Shown here: positions 56,808 through 64,000 of the stretch, in pieces
Numbering within the stretch: the first letter of the stretch is position 1
Layout: the number at the start of each line of letters is the position of its first letter
Source of the DNA: Streptomyces alanosinicus
Lineage (GTDB): Bacteria; Actinomycetota; Actinomycetes; Streptomycetales; Streptomycetaceae
Length of the DNA: 64,000 nucleotides
Assembly: GCF_014650595.1 (NCBI RefSeq)
Contig: NZ_BMVG01000001.1
Span: 124,001 to 188,000, forward strand
Direction: 5' to 3'
Made by a program: the position numbers and the translations under genes
Notes under the pieces: generated by a model
The model's database searches: none
Seen by the model: only the letters and a program-made list of their open reading frames with translations
What the model was told of the DNA's origin: nothing

Positions 56808-58019
56808 ATGACGTCCACAGAGCCCGAATGCCCCGCACGACCTGAAGAAGAACAAAACGGCGGGACAGTCGCTGACGGACTCGCCGCACGGATCACCGGC
56901 GCCCTCGTCGGGGCCGCCGTCGGCGACGCCCTCGGCGGCCCGGTCGAGGGGTACGACCCCGAGCGGATCGCCGAGCGCCACGGCGGCCGCGTCCAGGGCA
57001 TCGTCGGCCCCTGGCACGGTGCCGCCTGGCGCACCGCGCGCCCCATCGCCCCGTACCACAAGGGCGACGGCCACGTCACCGACGACACCCTGATGACCCA
57101 CGCGCTGATCCGCGTCTACGCCCGGGTCCGCGACCACCTCGACGCGTACGCGATCGCCGAGCACCTGGTCCCGGACCTGATGACGACCCCGCGCTGGATC
57201 CCGGAACTGGAGACCGAGGCGCTGCCGCTGCACCGGCTCTTCCTCGCCGAGAAGTGGCTCGTGGCCCGGCTCGCCTACGGCCACGCCGATCCCCGGGAGG
57301 CGGGCGTCGGCAACATCGTCAACTGCGGCGCGGCGATGTACATGGCCCCCGTGGGCCTGGTCAACGCGGCCGATCCGGCCGCCGCCTACGCGGAGGCGCT
57401 GGACATCGCCGGTGCGCACCAGTCGTCGTACGGCCGGGAGGCGGCCGGTGTCCTCGCCGCCGCCGTCGCGGCCGCCATGACGCCCGGCGCGAGCCCGGAC
57501 TCGGTCGTCACCGTCTGTCTGTCCCTGGCGAAGGACGGCACGCGGGAGGCGATCGAGAAGGTCTGCGAGGTGGCCCGCGGCCACTGTGACGTCGAGTCGG
57601 CGCTACGGCCCCTGCGTGCGGCGGTGGCCCCGTACGACACTGTCGGCCCGGACTGCCGCGCGCCCTCCCTGGCCGCGCGCCGTCCCTCCCGGCTGCACGC
57701 GATCGAGGAACTGCCCATCGCCCTCGGCATGTTGCTGGTCTCCGGCGGCGACTACCGGCATGCCGTCCTCGGCGCGGTCAACTACGGCCGTGACTGCGAC
57801 TCGATCGCCACGATGGCCGGTGCTCTCGCGGGCGCCCTCGGCTCGCCGGTCCCGCAGGACTGGGCGAGGACGGTGGCGGAGGCCAGCCGGCTGGACCTGT
57901 GGGCGCCGGCCCGCACGCTCACCGAGGTCACGCGGGAGATCTACGCGGCGGACGTGCGCCGCCGCCGGGCGCACGAGCGGGCCTTCGCGGCACTCGGAGG
58001 CGTCGCATGCTCCGACTGA
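56808..58019 (+). CDS. ADP-ribosylglycohydrolase paralogue
   Basis: About 403 residues, ARH family with intact motifs: GALVGAAVGDALGGPVEGY, GHVTDDTLMTHAL and NYGRDCDSIATMAGALAGALG. It is the most canonical of the later copies. GGAGG at 56791 and an ATG at 56796 overlapping the previous stop are also seen; 56796 is too close to the ribosome site, so the ATG at 56808 is preferred. Third of four tandem paralogues. Confidence 0.87.
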   Translation: MTSTEPECPARPEEEQNGGTVADGLAARITGALVGAAVGDALGGPVEGYDPERIAERHGGRVQGIVGPWHGAAWRTARPIAPYHKGDGHVTDDTLMTHALIRVYARVRDHLDAYAIAEHLVPDLMTTPRWIPELETEALPLHRLFLAEKWLVARLAYGHADPREAGVGNIVNCGAAMYMAPVGLVNAADPAAAYAEALDIAGAHQSSYGREAAGVLAAAVAAAMTPGASPDSVVTVCLSLAKDGTREAIEKVCEVARGHCDVESALRPLRAAVAPYDTVGPDCRAPSLAARRPSRLHAIEELPIALGMLLVSGGDYRHAVLGAVNYGRDCDSIATMAGALAGALGSPVPQDWARTVAEASRLDLWAPARTLTEVTREIYAADVRRRRAHERAFAALGGVACSD

Positions 58020-59377
58020 CCTGGGTCCAGCCGGAGGACCTGCTGGGCCACGAACTCCGCCAGGCCCGCCTGGACGGCCGGTCGCCCGCGGCGATCGAGG
58101 CACGCTGGCGAGCGGCGGGCGGCCCGGACGCACCGCCCCGCGCGGGGGCGTCACTGCACCGGGCATCCCGCTATCTGCGTCTCCTCGCGGAGGACCTGCT
58201 CGACGAACTGGCCGACCTCCCGAGCGCGTTGTCCGAGGACGAGCCGACGGGGCTGGAGCGGATCAAGTCCCTGTGCACGGACTGGCCGGCGTCCGGCCAC
58301 GGGCGGTGCGCGGCCGCGCCGGCCCCCGCCGCCCTCGAAGCCGCCTGGCTCGGCCGGGCCATCGGCTGTCTTCTCGGCAAGCCCGTCGAGAAGCTCCCCC
58401 TCGACGCCGTCCGCGCCCTCGCCCGAGCCGCCGGCAACTGGCCCCTCACCGGCTACTTCACCGCCGTCGGCGTCCCGGGGGACCTCCTTGCCGCGCACCC
58501 CTGGAACCGCCGCTCGGCCGCCACCTGCCTCGCCGAGAACATCGACGGCATGCCCGAGGACGACGACCTCGACTACCCCCTGCTGAACCTGCTGCTCCTG
58601 CGCCGGCACGGAAAGAGCTTCAGCACCGCCGACGTGGCCCGGCTGTGGCTGGACGAACTCCCGCCCGGCCGCACCTTCACCGCCGAACGCCTCGCCCACC
58701 GCAATCTCCTCAGCGGTATCGAGCCCCCGCACACCGCCCGCCACCGCAACCCCTTCCGCGAGTGGATCGGCGCCCTGATCCGCGCCGATGTGCACGGCTG
58801 GACCAACCCCGGCGACCCGGCCGCCGCGGCCGAACAGGCGTACCGCGACGCGGTCCTCACCCACACCGCCAACGGCGTCTACGCGGCGATGTTCGCGGCC
58901 GCCGTCATCGCCACCGCGGCCTGCGGCAGCCATGACGTCCACGCCTGTCTGCGGGCCGGCCGCCGGGTGGTCCCGCCCCGCTCCCGGCTGGCGCGGGCGA
59001 TCGACCACGCGGTCCGGCTGGCCGAGTCCCACGAGGACTTCGACGAGGTCGTGGACGAACTGCACGCCGTCTACTCCCCCGCCCACCACTGGGTCCACGC
59101 CATCCCCAACACCGCCCTGCTCGCCGCCGCCCTCACCCACGCCGACGGCGACTTCAGCGGCTCCATCTGCGCTGCCGTGTCGGGCGGTTGGGACACGGAC
59201 TCGGTCGGCGCGACGGCCGGCAGTGTCGCGGGCCTGCTCGCGGGCGCCCCCGCCGCCCTCCCCGAGCGCTGGCGGTCCCCGCTCAAGAACCGGCTCACCA
59301 CCACCGTCGCCGACTTCGACGGCACCGGCTTCGACACCCTCGCCCAGCTCACCCATCTGGAGGCGACCCGCCCATGA
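58007..59377 (+). CDS. ADP-ribosylglycohydrolase-family protein with N-terminal extension
   Basis: 456-residue protein. An N-terminal 100-residue extension (LTWVQPEDLLGHELRQARLDG) precedes the ARH domain, in which GD is replaced by AIGCLLGKPVE, the TDDT region by GMPEDDDLDYPLLN, and the C-terminal motif is SGGWDTDSVGATAGSVAG. This PEDDD/WDTDS pattern defines a distinct ARH subfamily. ATG at 58007 has GGAGG 6 bases upstream and overlaps the third copy by 13 bases. Its stop overlaps the kinase start (ATGA). Confidence 0.87.
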   Translation: MLRLTWVQPEDLLGHELRQARLDGRSPAAIEARWRAAGGPDAPPRAGASLHRASRYLRLLAEDLLDELADLPSALSEDEPTGLERIKSLCTDWPASGHGRCAAAPAPAALEAAWLGRAIGCLLGKPVEKLPLDAVRALARAAGNWPLTGYFTAVGVPGDLLAAHPWNRRSAATCLAENIDGMPEDDDLDYPLLNLLLLRRHGKSFSTADVARLWLDELPPGRTFTAERLAHRNLLSGIEPPHTARHRNPFREWIGALIRADVHGWTNPGDPAAAAEQAYRDAVLTHTANGVYAAMFAAAVIATAACGSHDVHACLRAGRRVVPPRSRLARAIDHAVRLAESHEDFDEVVDELHAVYSPAHHWVHAIPNTALLAAALTHADGDFSGSICAAVSGGWDTDSVGATAGSVAGLLAGAPAALPERWRSPLKNRLTTTVADFDGTGFDTLAQLTHLEATRP

Positions 59378-60267
59378 CCCACATCGCCGTCCTCGGCAGC
59401 ACGAACATGGACCTCGTCACCTATGTCGCCAAGGCCCCCCAGCGCGGCGAGACCGTGACGGGACGCGAGTTCCACACGATCCCCGGCGGCAAGGGGTCCA
59501 ACCAGGCGATCGCGGCGGCCCGCGCCGGAGCCACGGTCTCGATGATCGGCGCGGTCGGCAACGACGCCTTCGGACTGCGGCTGCGCGACACCCTCGAACA
59601 CTCCGGTGTGGACACGGACTTCCTGCGTACGGTCGAGGGCTCGTCCGGCACCGCGCACATCGTGGTGGACGACGAGGGCGCCAACTCCATCGTCGTCATC
59701 CCCGGTGCGAACGGCACCGTCGACCATCTCTCCCCCGGCGACGAGGGCGTGATCGCCACCGCCGACGCCCTGCTGCTCCAGCTGGAGATCCCCCTGGCCG
59801 CGGTCGTCGCGGGCGCCCAGGCGGCGCGCCGGCACGGCGTCCGTACGGTCCTCACCCCCGCGCCCGCCCAGCCACTGCCGCCCGAACTCCTCGCCGCGAC
59901 CGACCTGTTGGTGCCCAACGAGTACGAGGCGGTCACCCTCACCGGCCGCACCGACCCGCGCGAGGCCGCCGCCGCCCTGCTGGAGCTGGTGCCCGAGGTC
60001 GTCGTCACCCTGGGCGCGACCGGCAGCCTCTATCTCGCCCGGGGCACCGAGCCGCTCGTGATCCCGGCGCCGCAGGTCACCGCCGTCGACTCCACCGGCG
60101 CCGGCGACACCTTCGTCGGCGCGCTCGCCGTGGCCCTCGCCGAGGAGAAGCCGGTACGCGAGGCCCTGTCCTGGGCGGCGGCCGCCGCGGCGATCTCCGT
60201 CCAGCGGGCCGGAGCGTCGGCCTCGATGCCGTACCGCCCGGAGATCGACGCCCAGTGCACCGCATGA
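59374..60267 (+). CDS. PfkB-family sugar kinase, ribokinase-like
   Basis: 297-residue ribokinase-family enzyme. Substrate motif PGGKGSNQAIAAARAG (about residues 37-52) and the ATP/catalytic motif DSTGAGDTFVGA with the catalytic aspartate are complete. The likely reaction is phosphorylation of D-ribose at O5. Coupling to four ADP-ribosylglycohydrolases suggests it salvages ribose released from ADP-ribose or nucleoside-like substrates. The stop is the first ATGA of a repeated junction. Confidence 0.9.
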   Translation: MTHIAVLGSTNMDLVTYVAKAPQRGETVTGREFHTIPGGKGSNQAIAAARAGATVSMIGAVGNDAFGLRLRDTLEHSGVDTDFLRTVEGSSGTAHIVVDDEGANSIVVIPGANGTVDHLSPGDEGVIATADALLLQLEIPLAAVVAGAQAARRHGVRTVLTPAPAQPLPPELLAATDLLVPNEYEAVTLTGRTDPREAAAALLELVPEVVVTLGATGSLYLARGTEPLVIPAPQVTAVDSTGAGDTFVGALAVALAEEKPVREALSWAAAAAAISVQRAGASASMPYRPEIDAQCTA

Positions 60268-60349
60268 GACCCACTGCATGAGACCCACGGCATGAGACCC
60301 ACCGCATGAGGAACCCCCATGAGGAACCGCGCATGAGACACCTCCCATG
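60262..60349 (+). repeat. 14-bp-period ladder of ATGA stop/start units
   Basis: Seven ATGA tetranucleotides at 60264, 60278, 60292, 60306, 60319, 60333 and 60347 (spacing 14,14,14,13,14,14), within variants of GCATGAGACCCAC. Several delimit five-codon mini-ORFs (MRPTA three times, MRNRA, MRHLP), each ending at a TGA that overlaps the next ATG. The first is the kinase stop, the last the CoA-transferase start. Confidence 0.9.
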
Positions 60350-61546
60350 AGTACGACGACGGCACCGGCCCTCGCCGGTCTGCGGGTGCTGGACCTCGCG
60401 ACACTCTTCGCGGGCCCGCTGGCCGCCACGCTGCTCGGTGACTTCGGCGCCGAGGTGATCAAGGTCGAGCATCCGCGCAGGCCCGACCCGTCGCGCGGGC
60501 ACGGCCCGGCCAGGCACGGCGTCGGCCTGTGGTGGAAGGTGCTCGGCCGCAACAAGCGCGCCATCACCCTGGACCTGTCCACGCCCGGCGGCCGTGCCAC
60601 CCTGCTCCGGCTCGCCGCCGGCGCCGATGTGGTGATCGAGAACTTCCGCCCGGGAACCTTGGAGAAGTGGGATCTGGGCTGGGCGGAACTGGCGGCCGCC
60701 AACCCCCGGCTGGTCCTCGCCCGGGTCACGGCCTTCGGCCAGTTCGGCCCGTATGCGCACCGCCCCGGCTTCGGCACGCTCGCCGAGGCCATGAGCGGCT
60801 TCGCCGCGCTCACCGGTGAGCCGGACGCGCCGCCCACGCTGCCGCCCTTCGGACTCGCGGACTCGGTCGCGGGCCTCGCGACCGCCTACGCCGTGCTCAC
60901 CGCGCTGGCCGCCCGGGAGCACACCGGCGCCGGGCAGGTCGTCGACATGGCGATCATCGAACCGATCCTGTCGGTCCTCGGCCCGCACGCCACCTGGTAC
61001 GACCAGCTCGGTCATGTCCAGGAACGCACCGGCAACCGGTCCGCGAACAACGCCCCGCGCAACACCTACCGCACCGCCGACGGCCGCTGGGTCGCCGTCT
61101 CCACCTCCGCGCAGTCGGTCGCGGAGCGGGTGATGCGCCTGGTGGGCCGCCCCGAGCTGATCGAGGAACCGTGGTTCGCCACCGGCGCGGACCGCGCCGT
61201 GCACGCCGACGTCCTGGACGAGGCCGTCGCCTCCTGGATCGCCGCCCGCACCCGCGCCGAGGTCCTCGCGGCCTTCGAGAAGGCCGAGGCCGCGGCGGCC
61301 CCGGTCCAGGACGTCCGGGACGTCCTGGCGGACCCCCAGTACCAGGCGCTGGACACGATCACCACGGTCGGCGATCCCGAACTGGGGCCGCTGCGTATGC
61401 AGAACGTCCTCTTCCGGCTCTCTTCGACCCCCGGTGCGATCCGCTGGGCCGGCCGCCCGCACGGCGCCGACACCGATGCCGTGCTCACCGAACTGGGCCT
61501 CGCCCCCGCGGACATCGCCGCGCTGCGCGCCGAGGGCGCCCTGTGA
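60347..61546 (+). CDS. CaiB/BaiF family III CoA-transferase
   Basis: 399-residue family III CoA-transferase that moves CoA between carboxylic acids. It shows LRVLDLATLFAGPLAATLLGDFGAEVIKVEHP, with the region of the catalytic aspartate near GEPDAPPTLPPFGLADSVAG, and a C-terminal domain. With the downstream CitE-like lyase it could activate a hydroxy-dicarboxylate such as malate or citramalate and cleave the thioester; this is inference. The start is the last ATGA in the repeated junction and no independent ribosome site is obvious. Confidence 0.9.
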   Translation: MSTTTAPALAGLRVLDLATLFAGPLAATLLGDFGAEVIKVEHPRRPDPSRGHGPARHGVGLWWKVLGRNKRAITLDLSTPGGRATLLRLAAGADVVIENFRPGTLEKWDLGWAELAAANPRLVLARVTAFGQFGPYAHRPGFGTLAEAMSGFAALTGEPDAPPTLPPFGLADSVAGLATAYAVLTALAAREHTGAGQVVDMAIIEPILSVLGPHATWYDQLGHVQERTGNRSANNAPRNTYRTADGRWVAVSTSAQSVAERVMRLVGRPELIEEPWFATGADRAVHADVLDEAVASWIAARTRAEVLAAFEKAEAAAAPVQDVRDVLADPQYQALDTITTVGDPELGPLRMQNVLFRLSSTPGAIRWAGRPHGADTDAVLTELGLAPADIAALRAEGAL

Positions 61547-62418
61547 ACCGGACCCCGCTCACCCTGCTCTACGTCCCCGGCGACCGCCCACCCGTGGTCG
61601 CCAAGGCACTGGAGGCGGGCGCCGATGTGGTGGTGATCGACCTGGAGGACGCGGTCGCCCCGGACCGCAAGGACTACGCCCGCGCGGCCACGGCCGACCT
61701 CCTCGCCGACGCCCGGCCGACGGTCCCGGTCCATGGCGCGGTCCATGTCCCGGTCCATGTCCCGGTCCATGTCCCGGTCCGTGTCCCGATCCATGTCCGC
61801 GTCAACGCCCTGGACAGCCCCTGGGCCGCCGCGGACCTGGCCGCCCTGGCCGCGCTGCCCGGCCTGGCAGGCCTGCGACTGCCGAAGGTGACCGGTCCGG
61901 ACGAGATCAGGCGGGTCGCCGGCGCCGCCCGCGTCCCCCTGTACGCCCTGCTGGAGACGGCCCTCGGCATCGAGCACGCCTACGCCATCGCCACCGCCCA
62001 CCCGAGCCTGCGGGGCATCGCCCTCGGCGAGGCGGATCTCCGGGCCGATCTCGGGGTGCGGGCCGACGCGGGCCTCGACTGGCCGCGCTCCCGGGTGATC
62101 GTCGCCGCCCGCGCGGCGGGCCTCGCCCCACCGCCCCAGTCGGTCCATCCCGACATCCGTGACCTGGACGGCCTCGCCGCCTCCTGCGCGCACGGCCGCG
62201 CCCTCGGCTTCCTGGGCCGCGCCGCGCTCCACCCCCGGCAGCTGCCGGTGATCGAACGGGCCTATCTGCCCACACCGGCGGAGATCGAACACGCGGAGAC
62301 GGTCCTGGAGGCAGCGGCCGTCCACGAAGGCGCCCAAGCCCTCCCCGGCGGCCACTTCGTCGACACGGCGGTGGTGGCACTGGCCCGGCGGACCTTGTCA
62401 CTGGCCCGAAGGACCTGA
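61543..62418 (+). CDS. CitE/HpcH-family acyl-CoA lyase
   Basis: 291-residue TIM-barrel lyase of the HpcH/HpaI aldolase family (malyl-CoA/citramalyl-CoA/CitE-like). It shows LLYVPGDRPPVVAKALEAGADVVVIDLEDAV, the metal-binding VRVNALDS..., RLPKVTGPDEI, ALLETALGI (glutamate ligand) and GEADLRADLGV (aspartate). Residues 61-86 carry a Val-Pro-Val-His repeat from a 12-bp DNA expansion, absent from normal family members, inserted just before the substrate-binding strand. GTG overlaps the preceding stop. Last gene of the operon. Confidence 0.88.
   Translation: MNRTPLTLLYVPGDRPPVVAKALEAGADVVVIDLEDAVAPDRKDYARAATADLLADARPTVPVHGAVHVPVHVPVHVPVRVPIHVRVNALDSPWAAADLAALAALPGLAGLRLPKVTGPDEIRRVAGAARVPLYALLETALGIEHAYAIATAHPSLRGIALGEADLRADLGVRADAGLDWPRSRVIVAARAAGLAPPPQSVHPDIRDLDGLAASCAHGRALGFLGRAALHPRQLPVIERAYLPTPAEIEHAETVLEAAAVHEGAQALPGGHFVDTAVVALARRTLSLARRT
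61725..61797 (+). repeat. 12-bp in-frame repeat in the CitE-like gene
   Basis: About six copies of CCCGGTCCATGT or one-base variants, encoding (V/H)-V-P-V-H units. The repeat length is a multiple of three, so the frame is kept. Confidence 0.9.
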
Positions 62419-62432
62419 ATCCCCGCATACGA

Positions 62433-62465
62433 CGAGGGCGCCCGGAAGGGATCCGGGCGCCCTCG
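62433..62465. terminator. bidirectional terminator between the lyase gene and lgt
   Basis: Perfect 13-bp stem CGAGGGCGCCCGG / CCGGGCGCCCTCG with a 7-base loop, in the 65-base gap between convergent genes. Confidence 0.88.
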
Positions 62466-62483
62466 GGGCCGTACCGTCGGCCG

Positions 62484-63434
62484 TCAGCTCTTCTTCGTCG
62501 CCGACTCGGCCTCGTCCTTCGCCTCCACGGGCTCGGGCTCGGCCTTGTCCTCAGCCTTGGCGCCGGCGTCGTCGGCGGCCTCGGCAACAGCCTCCGTACC
62601 GTCGGCCGAACCGTCGGAGACACCCGGCTCCACCACCGGCTCACGTCCGGGCCGCTTCTTCGACGACACCACGATGTACGCCACCGCCAGCAGGAACACG
62701 AGGATCGCGGTCCAGTCGTTCAGCCGGAGGCCCAGGATGTGGTGCGCGTCGTCCACGCGCATGTACTCGATCCAGCCGCGGCCCACGCAGTACGCCGCGA
62801 CGTACAGGGCGAACGCCCGGCCGTGGCCCAGCTTGAAGCGGCGGTCGGCCCAGATGACGAGGAAGCCGACACCGACGCACCACAGCGACTCGTACAGGAA
62901 GGTCGGGTGGTAGTACCCCGGCACCCGGCCGCCCTCGGAGGAGGTGATGTGCAGTGCCCAGGGAACATGGGTCTCACGGCCGTACAGCTCCTGGTTGAAC
63001 CAGTTGCCCCAGCGGCCGATGGCCTGGGCGAAGGCGATACCGGGGGCGACGGCGTCGGCGTACGCCGGCATCGGGATGCCCCGGCGCCGCGCACCGATCC
63101 ACGCGCCGAGCGCGCCCAGCGCGATCGCGCCCCAGATGCCCAGGCCGCCCTCCCACACCTTGAAGGCGTCCACCCAGTCACGGCCCTTGCTGAAGTACAG
63201 CTCATAGTCCGTGATCACGTGGTACAGCCGGCCGCCGACCAGGCCGAACGGCACAGCCCAGACCGCGATGTCGGCGACCGTGCCGGCCCGCCCGCCACGA
63301 GCGATCCAGCGTTTGTTGCCGAGCCAGACGGCGACGAACACGCCGATGATGATGCAGAAGGCGTAGCCGCGCAGCGGGATGGGGCCGAGATACAGCACCC
63401 CGCGCGACGGGCTGGGAATGTAGGAAAGTTCCAT
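62484..63434 (-). CDS. lgt: prolipoprotein diacylglyceryl transferase
   Basis: 316-residue membrane enzyme that attaches diacylglycerol from phosphatidylglycerol to the lipobox cysteine of prolipoproteins. The N-terminal GPIPLRGYAFCIIIGV contains the conserved arginine, and the Lgt signature GRWGNWFNQELYGR and the DYELYF/GGLGIWGAI region are present; seven membrane segments are expected. The last 60 residues are an Ala/Glu/Lys-rich cytoplasmic tail common in actinobacterial Lgt but absent in E. coli. It transfers lipid to substrates such as the LivK-type lipoprotein of this window. Confidence 0.96.
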   Translation of the reverse strand: MELSYIPSPSRGVLYLGPIPLRGYAFCIIIGVFVAVWLGNKRWIARGGRAGTVADIAVWAVPFGLVGGRLYHVITDYELYFSKGRDWVDAFKVWEGGLGIWGAIALGALGAWIGARRRGIPMPAYADAVAPGIAFAQAIGRWGNWFNQELYGRETHVPWALHITSSEGGRVPGYYHPTFLYESLWCVGVGFLVIWADRRFKLGHGRAFALYVAAYCVGRGWIEYMRVDDAHHILGLRLNDWTAILVFLLAVAYIVVSSKKRPGREPVVEPGVSDGSADGTEAVAEAADDAGAKAEDKAEPEPVEAKDEAESATKKS

Positions 63435-63537
63435 GGCAGGTCCGACGCTACCGTGCCGGGCCGCGGGGACGGCAAGCAGCCCGGCTACGGCTCCATAACG
63501 GGGACGTGAGAAAAACAGACGCTCCGGAGGGATTCCC

Positions 63538-64000
63538 TTACCCTCTGTTGGCGTCCTCCACCATCTGCTTGAGCTTGGCCGGGGTCATGGTCTGGTCCTG
63601 GTAGATGTTCTTCCCGCCGAGCAGGACCGTGGGTGTGCCGGTGAAGCCGCCGCTCTGGAAGGCCTTCTGCGACTTGTTCACCCAGCTGTCGTGGGTGCTG
63701 TTCTTGACGCACTTCTGGAAGGCGGGGGTGTCCAGCCCGCGGACCTTGCCGGCCAGCTCGGTCAGCTTGGCGTTGTCGGCGAAGGCGTCGTCGGTCTCCT
63801 TGGGCTGGTTCGCGTACAGCACGTCGTGGTAGTCGCGGAACTTCGCGGCGTCCTGGGCGCAGGCCACGGCATTGGCCGCACGCAGGGAGCCGGTGCCGCC
63901 GAGATTGCCGTCGATCAGGCGGACCAGGTGGTACTCGATTCTGAGCTTGCCGGAGTCCGCCAGTTCATGGAGCGTCGGGCGGTAGGCGACCTCGAAGGCC
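63538..64000 (-). CDS. DsbA-like thiol-disulfide protein, 5' end outside the window
   Basis: C-terminal 150 or so residues of a DsbA/thioredoxin_4-type protein; the frame is open to the window edge. Visible are AFEVAYRPTLHELADSGK, the helical insert with AVACAQDAAKFRDYHDVLYANQP, and the cis-proline loop FTGTPTVLLGGKNIY typical of secreted disulfide oxidoreductases. The CxxC active site and signal/anchor would lie upstream of the window. Family members act outside the membrane on disulfides; 103 bases separate it from lgt, on the same strand. Confidence 0.88.
   Translation of the reverse strand, partial: AFEVAYRPTLHELADSGKLRIEYHLVRLIDGNLGGTGSLRAANAVACAQDAAKFRDYHDVLYANQPKETDDAFADNAKLTELAGKVRGLDTPAFQKCVKNSTHDSWVNKSQKAFQSGGFTGTPTVLLGGKNIYQDQTMTPAKLKQMVEDANRG

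Noticed and set aside
60262..60349. CRISPR-like or mobile-element repeat
   Set aside because: Unit length of 14 bases, no spacers, no flanking target duplication; it is explained by duplication of an ATGA junction.

Overview
The window is chromosomal DNA of a Streptomyces or close relative. GC is very high with strong third-position GC bias, GTG and TTG starts are frequent, genes overlap by ATGA/GTGA/TGATG, and two TTA leucine codons occur only in a specialised-metabolism operon. The backbone polA ... livKHMGF - pdtaR - tRNA - pyk ... gltD-gltB - ADP-ribosylglycohydrolases ... lgt is the order I remember from S. coelicolor around SCO2003-SCO2034. No transposase, integrase, prophage or CRISPR array was seen.

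Layout. 0.1-7.6 kb: a DUF4184 membrane protein, a small hypothetical, polA, an FdhF/YdeP-type molybdopterin oxidoreductase and a PaaI-type thioesterase. 8.2-16.4 kb: a compact eight-gene operon that interrupts the housekeeping order. It encodes a fold-type II PLP enzyme, a PaaK-like ligase, a SufS-like cysteine desulfurase, a stand-alone NRPS adenylation domain, a free carrier protein, an Fe/2-oxoglutarate oxygenase, an EamA exporter and a thioesterase. It reads as a small biosynthetic gene cluster for an amino-acid-derived, possibly sulfur-containing metabolite that I do not recognise. 16.4-25.1 kb: branched-chain amino acid ABC transporter, ANTAR response regulator, a tRNA with CAA anticodon and pyruvate kinase. 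25.2-28.0 kb: a two-gene operon for an N-hydroxylated amine (PLP decarboxylase plus lysine/ornithine N-oxygenase). 28.2-35.9 kb: NmrA-type reductase, aminopeptidase N, chorismate mutase, an AraC regulator divergent from a GH35 beta-galactosidase, and a zincin with a zinc ribbon.

35.9-45.8 kb holds a set of divergent transcription units in the same order as the KstR2 regulon of Mycobacterium tuberculosis (about Rv3548c-Rv3565): two SDRs, echA20, ipdA, ipdB, ipdC, fadA6, kstR2, ipdF and two acyl-CoA dehydrogenases. Two palindromes resembling the KstR2 box lie at its divergent promoters. This is a steroid C/D-ring (HIP) catabolic locus. 45.8-54 kb: a VWA protein, both glutamate synthase subunits, a long non-coding gap with an 11-bp inverted repeat, and a VIT1/CCC1 metal transporter preceded by a DtxR-type operator-like palindrome.

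54.2-62.4 kb is one long operon: four consecutive ADP-ribosylglycohydrolase paralogues (the first with a C-terminal pentapeptide-repeat-like tail), a ribokinase-like sugar kinase, a family III CoA-transferase and a CitE/HpcH lyase. Almost every junction is an overlapping stop/start. The ribokinase/CoA-transferase junction has been expanded into a ladder of ATGA mini-ORFs with a 14-bp period. The window ends with lgt and a partial DsbA-like gene on the minus strand.
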